Assembly (NCBI RefSeq): GCF_009725235.1
Contig: NZ_WJFC01000288.1
Span: 1-13,159, forward strand
Length of the DNA: 13,159 nt
DNA from: Scytonema sp. UIC 10036
GTDB taxonomy: Bacteria; Cyanobacteriota; Cyanobacteriia; Cyanobacteriales; Nostocaceae
Reading direction: 5' to 3'
Shown here: positions 6,716 through 13,159 of the stretch, one piece after another
Layout of the letters: the number at the start of each line of letters is the position of its first letter
How positions within the stretch are numbered: position 1 is the first letter of the stretch
Program-made: the position numbers and the translations under genes
The notes under the pieces: model-generated
What the model was told of the DNA's origin: nothing
Database searches by the model: none
The model's input: the letters and a program-made list of their open reading frames with translations, nothing else

Positions 6716-6744
6716 GCGAACTCTATTTTTTGTCCAAAGTCCAA
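6716..6744 (-). repeat. 29-bp inverted repeat, right arm
   Basis: Reverse complement of 3749-3777 with a single mismatch. It lies between the transposase remnant and the MITE-like element. Confidence 0.85.
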
Positions 6745-6757
6745 GAGAAAGTAAAAG

Positions 6758-6953
6758 ATTAGGACTTACGCATTGACAGAAACCGTCAGATATGACCAAG
6801 CATTTTTAGCACTTCAACGTTTGATTTTTTAACAAATAAGAACCAACATCAACCACCGTAGGGGCGCAAGGCCGCCGCGCCCCTACAAGTCTGAAACGAC
6901 CATTATCCGTTGATGCTTGCGATCGCCAATTTGTATAGTGCGTAAGTCCTAAT
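6758..6953. mobile_element. 196-bp MITE-like element with perfect 15-bp terminal inverted repeats
   Basis: The ends are ATTAGGACTTACGCA (6758-6772) and its exact complement TGCGTAAGTCCTAAT (6939-6953). If the element proper starts at GGACTTACGCA, both ends are flanked by TA, the target duplication of IS630/Tc1-mariner-type transposases. It encodes no protein. Inside it sits a G+C-rich palindrome (6858-6886) of the same family as 3830-3857, as well as a HIP1 octamer (6919-6926). It is presumably mobilised in trans. Confidence 0.82.
6858..6886. repeat. G+C-rich palindrome inside the MITE-like element
   Basis: The GTAGGGGCGC and GCGCCCCTAC arms surround a 9-nt centre AAGGCCGCC. It is related to the perfect palindrome at 3830-3857, with a changed centre. 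Confidence 0.9.
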
Positions 6954-6957
6954 AGGT

Positions 6958-7413
6958 TTGCCCGTTCAAGACACGATTCCTATCGTGATTGTAACTCTTC
7001 AGGACAGGGAAAGTTTCTATCGCACATCTGCTGCTAATGCTCTGGCACAACTTGGTTCAAAAGCCAAGGTTGCTATATCAGCCCTAATCGACGCTTTAAA
7101 GGAAGAAGATGAAGAGGTTCGTAGCTTTGCAGCTCATGCTCTACAGAAAATAGGACTCGATGCTAAAGTTGCTATACCAACCCTTATTTCAGCTTTGAAA
7201 GACCAAGATGAGAATGTTCGAGCGAGTGTTGCTTATGCTCTAGACTTTATAGCTCAAAGTTTGCAACAGCATTTATGCACCATTAATATACCAGATTTGC
7301 AAGCGGCATTAGTAGCTCTTGAAGGAGCAGAAAGTCAGGAAACAATCTTGACCTTTGAGCAAAATATTCAATCTTTACGTCAGGCGATCGCTACACTCAA
7401 AACTTTGCAATAG
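6958..7413 (+). pseudogene. HEAT-repeat (PBS-lyase-type) protein fragment, 5' end lost at the MITE
   Basis: The 151-codon frame contains about two and a half HEAT-like repeats (SALIDALKEEDEEVRSFAAHAL and PTLISALKDQDENVRASVAYAL types, spaced about 35 residues, roughly residues 22-105). A helical tail with no known motif follows. Such repeats occur in phycobilin lyase relatives and in large cyanobacterial signalling or NTPase proteins. The frame opens only after an in-frame TAA within the right terminal repeat of the MITE-like element, and its first possible start (TTG 6958) has no ribosome site. It is most likely the 3' remainder of a longer gene. No matching 5' part is seen upstream of the element. 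A short protein starting at GTG 6985 cannot be excluded. Confidence 0.65.
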
Positions 7414-7420
7414 GTGTTTC

Positions 7421-7426
7421 TATAAT
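7421..7426 (+). promoter_or_regulatory. -10-like TATAAT upstream of the Uma2 gene
   Basis: A perfect TATAAT hexamer lies 63 nt before the Uma2 start, with no good -35 hexamer at normal spacing. It suggests the Uma2 gene has its own promoter rather than depending on transcription through the HEAT fragment. Confidence 0.3.
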
Positions 7427-7489
7427 AAATACTATGGAAATATCTAGAGAGAAATTTATTCAACACATCAAACATTGGAGGAACAACAA

Positions 7490-8239
7490 ATGGTAGTCTC
7501 TGTTGAATACATCCCGATGACTCCAATTGAATATCCAGATGAGGACGGCAAGCCTATGGCTGAAAGCGACCAAACACGTGAATATTTATTATACTCAGTC
7601 AAAGTACTGGGAACTTATTTCCAAAACCGTCCCGATGTTTATGTTTCTGGGAATTTATTTATTTACTACGAACAAGGAATTCCGGAATCAGTTGTCTCAC
7701 CCGATGTCTTTGTCATTTTTGGTGTCGAAAATCGTCAACGCCGCAGTTACAAAACTTGGGAGGAAAATGAGAAAACGCCGGATTTTGTGCTAGAAATTAC
7801 CTCAAAAAGCACTCGCAGCAAAGACCAAGGTGCCAAAAAAGGAATTTACGCCTTTTTAGGAGTACGGGAATATTATCAATATGACCCCACAGGAGATTAT
7901 CTCAACCCTCCACTGCAAGGTTTACGGCTAGTGGATGGCAATTATCTCCCAGTTGTCACCACTGCCTTAGCAGATGGTACGGTATCGTTACCAAGCGAAG
8001 TCTTAGGTTTAGAGTTGCGACTCAAAGAAGGCAAAATGCGCTTTTACGATCCAGCAACCAGTCAAACACTTTTAAGTTTTGAAGAACAAGCCTCTGCACA
8101 ACAAGCTGCTGAACAAGCACAACAAGCTGCTGAACAAGCACAACAAGCTGCTGAACAAGCACAACAAGCTGCTGAAGAGAAAGCACGGCGTTTAGCTGCC
8201 AAGCTGAAAGAATTAAATATTGACCCCGACAATATCTAA
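7490..8239 (+). CDS. Uma2-family (DUF820) putative PD-(D/E)XK nuclease with C-terminal coiled coil
   Basis: A 249-aa member of the Uma2 family, which has a restriction-endonuclease-like fold, is greatly expanded in cyanobacteria and whose biological role is not established. Likely active-site elements are PDVFV (start of the core), the Glu of FVLEITSKST and the Lys of the DQGAKKGIY segment. From about residue 190 the protein becomes an Ala/Gln-rich heptad coiled coil made by a 21-bp DNA repeat (8096-8176), ending in LKELNIDPDNI. ATG 7490 is chosen because GGAGG lies eight bases upstream; the in-frame TTG at 7475 overlaps that ribosome site. A strong terminator follows. The same coiled-coil and IDPD tail recurs in the Uma2 protein at 11188-11907, so the two are paralogues. 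Confidence 0.9.
   Translation: MVVSVEYIPMTPIEYPDEDGKPMAESDQTREYLLYSVKVLGTYFQNRPDVYVSGNLFIYYEQGIPESVVSPDVFVIFGVENRQRRSYKTWEENEKTPDFVLEITSKSTRSKDQGAKKGIYAFLGVREYYQYDPTGDYLNPPLQGLRLVDGNYLPVVTTALADGTVSLPSEVLGLELRLKEGKMRFYDPATSQTLLSFEEQASAQQAAEQAQQAAEQAQQAAEQAQQAAEEKARRLAAKLKELNIDPDNI
8096..8176 (+). repeat. 21-bp in-frame tandem repeat in the Uma2 coiled coil (3.9 copies)
   Basis: The unit GCACAACAAGCTGCTGAACA + A is repeated three times exactly plus a partial fourth copy, encoding heptads of type AQQAAEQ. Copy number is expected to vary between strains by slippage, and would change coiled-coil length without shifting frame. Confidence 0.95.
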
Positions 8240-8259
8240 TTATCGCCCAAGCATCTTAT

Positions 8260-8291
8260 CCCTTGCCTTACCAAGCGAGGGATTTTTATTT
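8260..8291 (+). terminator. Rho-independent terminator after the Uma2 gene
   Basis: CCCTTGC pairs with GCGAGGG (seven pairs, one a G-T wobble), followed by ATTTTTATTTT. The sequence around it resembles 3098-3131, so this is also the upstream edge of the duplicated Psb35-like block. Confidence 0.75.
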
Positions 8292-8368
8292 TGCACAGTG
8301 CGGAAGCCCGTACCTTACTTATCGGTCAACGCGTCAGTAGCTTATGTTGTCAGTTTTATTACTTGCTT

Positions 8369-8386
8369 GTTAAATTTATTTACAAA
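8369..8386 (+). promoter_or_regulatory. Degenerate HLR1-like site at the decayed Psb35-like copy
   Basis: GTTAAATT-TA-TTTACAAA aligns with 3200-3217. The second half-site is intact but the first has A in place of the consensus C, so RpaB binding is predicted to be weakened. Confidence 0.5.
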
Positions 8387-8422
8387 TAAACAGAAAAATT
8401 AAATGAAAACGTGGTGATAAAT

Positions 8423-8651
8423 ATGATAGTTGTACTAATTGCACTATTTATTGTCGGTTGGGTATCTACTGCTTTAATTGGTACTCAAGCTTAGTTCCTT
8501 GGCGAACAAAAGCCCATCCAGGAGCGTAACTGGCGTTCCGAGTCTTTTGAAAAGCTAGCTAAGTCACTTCCCAGGTCAAGACATTAACTACAGCGATCGC
8601 ACTCCGGCTTACAGCCTGAATGCTTTTGCAAGCAACAATCTTCCTCAATAG
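8423..8651 (+). pseudogene. Decayed second copy of the Psb35-like small membrane protein gene
   Basis: Aligns along its whole length with 3255-3485, including about 120 nt of upstream region and the first bases after the stop. The frame is broken: codon 24 is TAG (8492-8494) where the intact gene has TAT (Tyr of GTQAYFLGEQ); three bases (one codon) are missing in the following EQRKP region; and one extra base near 8573 shifts the frame before INYSDRTPAY. The membrane helix (MIVVLIALFIVGW) would still be made as a 23-aa peptide, but the conserved tail could not. Stretches such as the 33 bp encoding ERNWRSESFEK are still nearly identical, so the duplication or its decay looks fairly recent. Confidence 0.92.
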
Positions 8652-8780
8652 TTGTTGAATTGGGTTTTACAGAGCAATACCTTTGCCAAAGATGATGTGG
8701 GCATTGCCCACCCTACTTAGATGATGGTGGGCATTGCCTTTCATTCTCAAGAGAAGCTTGGGAACGAGAAAGTACCGAGG
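8652..8780. repeat. Short direct repeats with GTGGGC-ATT-GCCCAC hairpin
   Basis: The gap between the pseudogene and the GH57 gene holds two near-identical stretches of GATGATGTGGGCATTGCC type (8691-8708, 8720-8738). The first forms a six-pair hairpin at 8697-8711. This resembles interspersed cyanobacterial repeats. With no T-run on either strand it is not a classic terminator, although it could protect the 3' end of the GH57 mRNA. Confidence 0.7.
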
Positions 8781-10373
8781 TTATGACAAAGGACGGTAAA
8801 CGCGGTAGTTGATACTGGGGAAAATATTATCCATCAACTCAACTTTTTCCAACCAACCACTGTCGATTTTGCCAATTTTAACGTCTTCATAAAGCTTGTT
8901 AAAACGCATGAGGTGCGATCGCGTCCGTCTGACTGCATAGGGTACCATTGTCCCTGTCCGCATAATAAACGCCCAATCTGAGGATTGCGCCAATAGCAAT
9001 TCTCGTGCAGCTTGATTTAACGCTCTCCATTCCAACTCATCTGCGGGTTCGAGAGATGATATTTCAATCATCCGTTCTGCTGCTTTATGCAAATGAGGGT
9101 AAATCCAAGTATTAGTCTCGTTCAACCAATACTCGTGGAATCCTTTGTAACCCCAACTGGACTGAGAGGGACGGCAAACTTGCTGGGTTGGATGAGCCTT
9201 TAAGTAATCCGCTAAGTGAGTCATGGCATAAGTCTGTTGGTCAAACCACGACTTACGGAAGAGGTAATCAATAAACCAGGGTCCTTCATACCACCAATGC
9301 CCGAATAGTTCCGCATCGTAGGGAGAAACAATGACTGGAGGGCGCTGCATTATACCATGAAGATGCTCTGCTTGTCGCTCCCGGTTGTACATAAAGTTAG
9401 CAGCGTGTTCTGCGGCTTTTTCCCTTGCCCAATAAGGATCGTAGAGAGCTTTATCACCCAGCCCCAAACCGCGACCAGTAATTTTGTGATATTTGATGCC
9501 CGTGTTTTTACGTTGACCGTTGGGCATAATAAAAGGCTTGATATACTCGTATTCTGCTTCCCAACCTAAGTCTTTGTAAAACTCGCGATATTCTGGTGCT
9601 CCGGGATAACCCACCTCAGAAGACCAAACTTGTTGAGAAGATTCATGGTCTCGACCAAAAGCAGCAACACCAGTTTCTGTAAAAATTGGGGCATAGGTCC
9701 CAAATCGAGGGCGAGGACGAGCATAAAGAATGCCATGTCCATCTGTAAGGAAGTAGCGCAACCCTGAATCGGCTAACATCCGCTCCAAACCTTCATAATA
9801 GGCGCACTCTGGTAACCAAATACCTTTGGGAGGACGTCCAAAATTTTCCTCGTAATGTTCGCAAGCTACCTTAATTTGCGCCCACACCGCTTGCGGGTAC
9901 ATTTTCATGAGTGGTAGGTAACCGTGAGTTGCACCACAGGTAATAATTTCTACGTTATTTGTATCCTGGAACTGCTTAAAAGCTGTTACCAAGTCCCCCT
10001 TATTACGTTCCCAAAGTTCTCGCGTTGCTTTAAACTCACTAGCATAATGCTCGGCTAAGTAACGAATATGACCGTTATGTGCATTATGTTCGATTTCTAA
10101 TTCTATGAGTTCTTCTAGCTTCGCTAAGTGGTCATCGTACCGTTCTTGTAGTAGAGGATCGCGCAGCATTGACACAAGAGGTGGTGTCATGCTCATCGTG
10201 ATTTTAAAGTCAACCCCATCTCGCTTTAAGCCTTCAAATACTCTCAGCAAGGGTACATAAGTTTCTGTAATGGCTTCATAGAGCCATTCTTCTTCCAATA
10301 CATAGTCACTTTCTGGGTGACGAACAAAGGGCAGATGTGCATGAAGTACGAGCGCAACGTAGCCGATAGCCAT
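8781..10373 (-). CDS. GH57 family 1,4-alpha-glucan branching enzyme-like protein
   Basis: A 530-aa glycoside hydrolase family 57 protein with the DUF1957-type C-terminal helical region, predicted to introduce alpha-1,6 branches into glycogen in the cytoplasm. Visible landmarks are HAHLPF (11-16) near the N-terminus, the nucleophile Glu189 in GIWLPECAYYEG, and the acid/base Asp353 in VSPYDAELFGHWWYEG. These correspond closely to Glu184 and Asp353 of the characterised Thermus enzyme. Many cyanobacteria carry such a protein besides the GH13 enzyme GlgB. The length is typical, and both catalytic residues are intact. The start ATG at 10373 has only a weak GGAA upstream. It appears to be transcribed alone; upstream lie a heptamer array and then two Uma2 genes on the same strand. 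Confidence 0.92.
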   Translation of the reverse strand: MAIGYVALVLHAHLPFVRHPESDYVLEEEWLYEAITETYVPLLRVFEGLKRDGVDFKITMSMTPPLVSMLRDPLLQERYDDHLAKLEELIELEIEHNAHNGHIRYLAEHYASEFKATRELWERNKGDLVTAFKQFQDTNNVEIITCGATHGYLPLMKMYPQAVWAQIKVACEHYEENFGRPPKGIWLPECAYYEGLERMLADSGLRYFLTDGHGILYARPRPRFGTYAPIFTETGVAAFGRDHESSQQVWSSEVGYPGAPEYREFYKDLGWEAEYEYIKPFIMPNGQRKNTGIKYHKITGRGLGLGDKALYDPYWAREKAAEHAANFMYNRERQAEHLHGIMQRPPVIVSPYDAELFGHWWYEGPWFIDYLFRKSWFDQQTYAMTHLADYLKAHPTQQVCRPSQSSWGYKGFHEYWLNETNTWIYPHLHKAAERMIEISSLEPADELEWRALNQAARELLLAQSSDWAFIMRTGTMVPYAVRRTRSHLMRFNKLYEDVKIGKIDSGWLEKVELMDNIFPSINYRVYRPLS

Positions 10374-10489
10374 AATAAGTAGTTCCGGGGTGGTACGTGT
10401 AGATTGAAGGTTGGCGATTTGGAAGATTTAAGAATATTTTAAGACTTTCTGGGGATCGTATCAGTTTTTCGCCTAACTCTTCAAAATGG

Positions 10490-10535
10490 CAGTGACCAGT
10501 GACCAGTGACCAGTGACCAGTGACCAGTGACCAGT
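10490..10535. repeat. Heptameric tandem repeat (CAGTGAC)x6
   Basis: Six perfect copies of CAGTGAC plus CAGT, in the 193-nt gap between the GH57 gene and a Uma2 gene. The unit differs from both other heptamer arrays in the window. Apart from this array the gap is A+T-rich and I see no clear promoter in it. Confidence 0.95.
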
Positions 10536-10566
10536 TAATTCCTATACTTTAAATATATTTATATGA

Positions 10567-11136
10567 TTAAGCAAAAAAGCGGTGAACTTGAGCGCTAAAA
10601 CCGGGCAATAGTGGGGAGGTAATTTCGTCATTTGGTAGCAAAGTTGCCATCAGTCTCAGTTGAGCAGCATCTCTACGATATATCTCTATCTGCTGCAACC
10701 GCCAATCCGCAATCCAATATTCCTGAACTCCTTTTAATGAGTACAGCTTTAATTTAGCTTCTCGATCTCTACGCTCGTTCGTAGCTCCTGGTGAAAGAAC
10801 TTCTACAATCAATTCTGGTGCTCCAGTCAAATGCCCCTCTTCATCCAGTAATTGAGACAAGCGCTCATTGGAGATCCAAACCACGTCGGGAATAACGTTA
10901 TCAGCATCTGTAAAAATTATGCCGGGAGTTTGGCGAGTTTCGCCCAATCCACTGGTTCGAGACCAAATTTGTAACTCCAGGTAAATGTTACCTGCCGCTC
11001 CTTGATGCTGCCAGTGCGGTGCTCTAGTCACAAATAATTCTCCATCAATAATTTCATAGCGCTTCCACTCATCAACTGCTAGTAATTCTAAATCAGATGT
11101 TGTCCAACGTATTTTATCGGTGATTATTTGGCTCAT
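10567..11136 (-). CDS. Uma2-family (DUF820) putative PD-(D/E)XK nuclease, compact form
   Basis: A 189-aa Uma2 protein, the usual size for the family, without the coiled-coil tail of the other two copies. The core elements are clear: an N-terminal WTTSDLELLA segment, ELFV followed by HQGAAGNIYLEL, VIPDVVWIS (Asp of the metal site), APELIVEVLSPGA (Glu) and RRDREAKLKLYSLKGVQEYWIADW, with Lys candidates and the Trp-rich end typical of the family. It has ATG at 11136 and lies 51 nt downstream of another Uma2 gene on the same strand, so the two are probably co-transcribed. The biological role is not known; the restriction-like fold is family knowledge, not shown here. Confidence 0.9.
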   Translation of the reverse strand: MSQIITDKIRWTTSDLELLAVDEWKRYEIIDGELFVTRAPHWQHQGAAGNIYLELQIWSRTSGLGETRQTPGIIFTDADNVIPDVVWISNERLSQLLDEEGHLTGAPELIVEVLSPGATNERRDREAKLKLYSLKGVQEYWIADWRLQQIEIYRRDAAQLRLMATLLPNDEITSPLLPGFSAQVHRFFA

Positions 11137-11187
11137 AGCTACTCCACTTTCCCACGTGTAGTTTGGGCTAGCTGAAAAATCATATTT

Positions 11188-11907
11188 TTACACAAGTTCA
11201 TCTGGGTCAATTCCTACAGATCGCAATCGTTCTGCTAACCTTTCAGCTTTTTGCCGTTCCTGCTCTAGTTGTTGGTTTGTTTGTTGTAGTTGTTGGTTTG
11301 CTTCCTCTTCTGGTAGAAGTACTAGCTGTCCGTCTGGCGTGAAAAAGCGCAATTTTCGCTCAACTACTCCCAAATACAGCCCTAACTGCTGACTCCACAA
11401 CCAACCTTCTGGAGTCGCTATCAATTCGTGATACTGCCCATCTACTATGTGAAATCCTTTAAATTCCAGACTCACTGGGTCAAACCAGAAGTAATCAGGT
11501 GTCCGAAATGTGTTTTGATATATTTGCTTTTTTAATCCTCTATCGACAGACGCAGTAGAATCTGATAACAACTCAATGATGATGTTAGGATATTTACCGT
11601 CTTCTTGCCACACCACCCAACTTTTGCGGTCTTTCTTTTCTGTATCTAAAACTACTAAAAAATCCGGTCCTCTAAAATCTTCCGACTTTTTTTGATTGGG
11701 ACTGAAACAAACAGTTAGGTTGCCTGTGGCATAAAAATCCTGACGTTCTCGCCAATGCCACTTTATCAGGCGGACAAGCAATTCAATTTGTTCGCGGTGC
11801 AGATCGCTTTCCAAGGGGGGTTCGTCGCTATAAAGGTCACCAGGTGGAAAAATTATCCCTTGAGTATCGTCCTTTACAACAGCGGTGGTGGCAAGCGGCT
11901 GAGACAT
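11188..11907 (-). CDS. Uma2-family (DUF820) putative PD-(D/E)XK nuclease with C-terminal coiled coil
   Basis: A 239-aa Uma2 protein with core motifs RGPDFLVVLD (Asp), NIIIELLSDST (Glu) and VDRGLKKQIYQ (Lys), then a Gln/Glu-rich heptad segment from about residue 200 (NQQLQQTNQQLEQERQKAE) and a tail RLRSVGIDPDELV. Core and tail match the layout of the + strand Uma2 at 7490-8239, so these two form one subfamily, distinct from the compact neighbour immediately downstream. ATG 11907 has no obvious Shine-Dalgarno sequence, and the candidate -10 hexamer only 17 nt upstream implies a very short leader. It is the first gene of a likely two-gene Uma2 unit. Confidence 0.9.
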   Translation of the reverse strand: MSQPLATTAVVKDDTQGIIFPPGDLYSDEPPLESDLHREQIELLVRLIKWHWRERQDFYATGNLTVCFSPNQKKSEDFRGPDFLVVLDTEKKDRKSWVVWQEDGKYPNIIIELLSDSTASVDRGLKKQIYQNTFRTPDYFWFDPVSLEFKGFHIVDGQYHELIATPEGWLWSQQLGLYLGVVERKLRFFTPDGQLVLLPEEEANQQLQQTNQQLEQERQKAERLAERLRSVGIDPDELV

Positions 11908-11923
11908 ACAAGACTTTGCTTTT

Positions 11924-11961
11924 ATTATAATATGTTACCCTATTAAATCGAATATGTTACC
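11924..11961 (-). promoter_or_regulatory. Candidate promoter with direct repeats upstream of the Uma2 pair
   Basis: On the minus strand, two exact copies of GGTAACATATT (11929-11939 and 11951-11961, 22 nt apart, about two helical turns) lie immediately upstream of and touching a TATAAT hexamer (11924-11929). The -35 match is poor (TTCGAT). The arrangement would suit an activator or repressor binding two sites on one face of the helix. Confidence 0.35.
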
Positions 11962-12065
11962 GTTTTAAAGCTGCTTGCTGCTGGCGCTATTCGCATTGCC
12001 CAACCTACGTATTTGGGTAATCGAATGGCAGTTCGGGAGTCAATACTGCTCACACAAGAATTTTT

Positions 12066-12138
12066 GTAGGTTGATCTGAACGTGGGGAAACCCAACAAAT
12101 GTCTGTAATGTTGGGTTTCGTTCCTCAACCCAACCTAC
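12066..12138. repeat. Hairpin-forming interspersed repeat
   Basis: The outer arms GTAGGTTG (12066-12073) and CAACCTAC (12131-12138), and the inner arms AAACCCAACA (12088-12097) and TGTTGGGTTT (12109-12118), form an imperfect hairpin. Its right 25 bp recur, inverted, at 3597-3621. The rest of the 11908-12200 gap holds no gene that I can support. Confidence 0.88.
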
Positions 12139-12200
12139 TTGTTTTCGCATTTTTAGGCTTAACCGATAAGTATTGGTTCGGGAGTTTATTTGGAAGTCCC

Positions 12201-13159
12201 TTATTCCTCTTCCCGATACAACTCTTGTAACTCTTGCAACTGCGTCTTGCGAGAGATACGGCGATATTTTTTACTTTCGAGCTTTGGTTCGTACTTAGTC
12301 TGCCCCTTTCCTTTGGTTTTTACCTTGACAGTTGATTCAGGATCTGATTGTTGGTTGAGTTGAGTTTGACGCAGGATAGCTTCTTCTAGAAAATCTAAGT
12401 AGTGCTGGTATCTTTCCCAATCTCCACGAACAGCACACTCCGGTTCTTCTCTATGCAAGCAATCACTAAAACGGCAACTTTCTACTGCTAGTCTCTGCCT
12501 TGCTTCTGGGAATAAACTTGCTAATTCTTCAGGAGGAACATCAAGATCGGGTTGATTAAAACCAGGAGTGTCCGCAAGCAAACCACCACCGGGTAATTCA
12601 AATAATTCTACATGACGGGTGGTATGGCGACCTCTTGCCAATTTGCCGGAAATTTCTCCTACTCGTAGATTGGCATTAGGAATTAATGCGTTGATCAAGC
12701 TGGACTTTCCAACGCCTGATGGTCCGGCTATAACGGTAATTTTTTCTTTAAGGCTAGTCGCTATTTGGTTAATATTTATACTTTTACTTACACTGACAAA
12801 GAGTGGTTCGTAGCCCCAACTGGCTAAGCGATCGCTAATTTCACTTTGCTGTTCGGGGGAAATCAAATCGCTCTTATTCAAACACAAAACCACGTCTAAT
12901 CCTGTGGACTCAGCTTTTAACAGAAATCGGCTCAGTTGGTAAGGCTCTAAAGGCGGATCTGCCACGGCAAAGACTAACAAAATTCGCTCCACATTAGCGA
13001 TCGCCGGACGGTCTAATTCACTTCTACGGGATAAAACTTCTGATATTGCACCTCTACCACCCGCCCAGTCTGGTTCTTCAACTACCACGCGATCGCCCAC
13101 TATAACCTGCTGCCCGATTTTCTTCAAACGGGTTCTGCGGGTGCAGAGGAGGAGGGGGA
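12201..13159 (-). CDS. rsgA: Ribosome small-subunit-dependent GTPase A (RsgA), 5' end outside the window
   Basis: A circularly permuted GTPase that binds the 30S subunit late in assembly. The motifs appear in permuted order: NKSD (G4), GPSGVGKSS (G1), then DTPGF (G3), followed by the zinc motif C-x4-C-x-H-x5-C in CRFSDCLHREEPEC. The remnant of the N-terminal OB-fold (KKIGQQVIVGDRV) begins near the window edge. A lysine-rich tail of about 55 residues after the zinc domain is longer than in E. coli. The frame stays open through PLLLCTRRTR up to base 13159, so the TTG at 13127 is not the true start; the gene continues beyond the window and lacks most of the OB-fold here. The TAA stop is at 12201. 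Confidence 0.95.
   Translation of the reverse strand, partial: PLLLCTRRTRLKKIGQQVIVGDRVVVEEPDWAGGRGAISEVLSRRSELDRPAIANVERILLVFAVADPPLEPYQLSRFLLKAESTGLDVVLCLNKSDLISPEQQSEISDRLASWGYEPLFVSVSKSININQIATSLKEKITVIAGPSGVGKSSLINALIPNANLRVGEISGKLARGRHTTRHVELFELPGGGLLADTPGFNQPDLDVPPEELASLFPEARQRLAVESCRFSDCLHREEPECAVRGDWERYQHYLDFLEEAILRQTQLNQQSDPESTVKVKTKGKGQTKYEPKLESKKYRRISRKTQLQELQELYREEE

Noticed and set aside
3435..6918. Absence of HIP1 octamers across 3.5 kb as proof of foreign DNA.
   Set aside because: A similar HIP1-free gap (8923-12827) covers the GH57 gene, which looks native, so the gap is not diagnostic. Base composition is the better argument for the vWA gene.
8423..8651. Stop-codon read-through in the second Psb35-like copy.
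   Set aside because: A one-base insertion further on also breaks the frame, so read-through alone would not restore the protein.

Overview
The window looks like chromosomal DNA of a filamentous, probably heterocyst-forming cyanobacterium (Nostocales-type). The evidence is 13 copies of the HIP1 octamer GCGATCGC, several heptameric tandem repeat arrays (AAAATCC, GGTTAGT/AGTTAGT and its complement, CAGTGAC), three Uma2-family genes, a GH57 branching-enzyme-like gene, a small photosystem-type membrane protein and a cyanobacterial-style RsgA with a lysine-rich tail. The genus cannot be fixed from the sequence alone.

Layout. (1) 1-3086: a complete ECF-type nickel/cobalt uptake operon on the + strand, with CbiM/NikM-type S component, PDGLE-domain small subunit, CbiQ/NikQ-type T component and CbiO/NikO ATPase. 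A 189-bp array of heptamers lies between the cbiQ and cbiO genes; it reverses strand at its exact midpoint. (2) 3087-3485: a 76-aa one-helix membrane protein resembling the PSII assembly protein Psb35, preceded by a motif that fits the HLR1 (RpaB-binding) consensus. (3) 3486-8260: an accessory stretch with a G+C-rich minus-strand gene for a vWA plus beta-trefoil-like protein, interspersed palindromes, a transposase remnant, a 196-bp MITE-like element, a truncated HEAT-repeat frame and a Uma2 gene. (4) 8260-8651: a decayed second copy of the Psb35-like gene with its promoter region, in the same orientation as the first. The two copies bracket the accessory stretch as long direct repeats. (5) 8652-13159, minus strand: GH57 1,4-alpha-glucan branching enzyme-like protein, two adjacent Uma2 genes, a repeat-rich gap and the 5'-truncated rsgA gene.

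Reading of the whole: the ECF operon, the Psb35-like gene, the GH57 gene and rsgA look like resident genes. Region 3 looks like material that accumulated between two copies of a tandemly duplicated small photosynthesis gene, one copy of which then died. I see no complete transposase, CRISPR array, tRNA or rRNA gene, and no clear new multi-gene system. The most useful observations are the CbiM N-terminus (metal ligands fit a TTG start), the HLR1-like site with its broken counterpart in the dead copy, the symmetric 13+13 heptamer array and the vWA/beta-trefoil protein.
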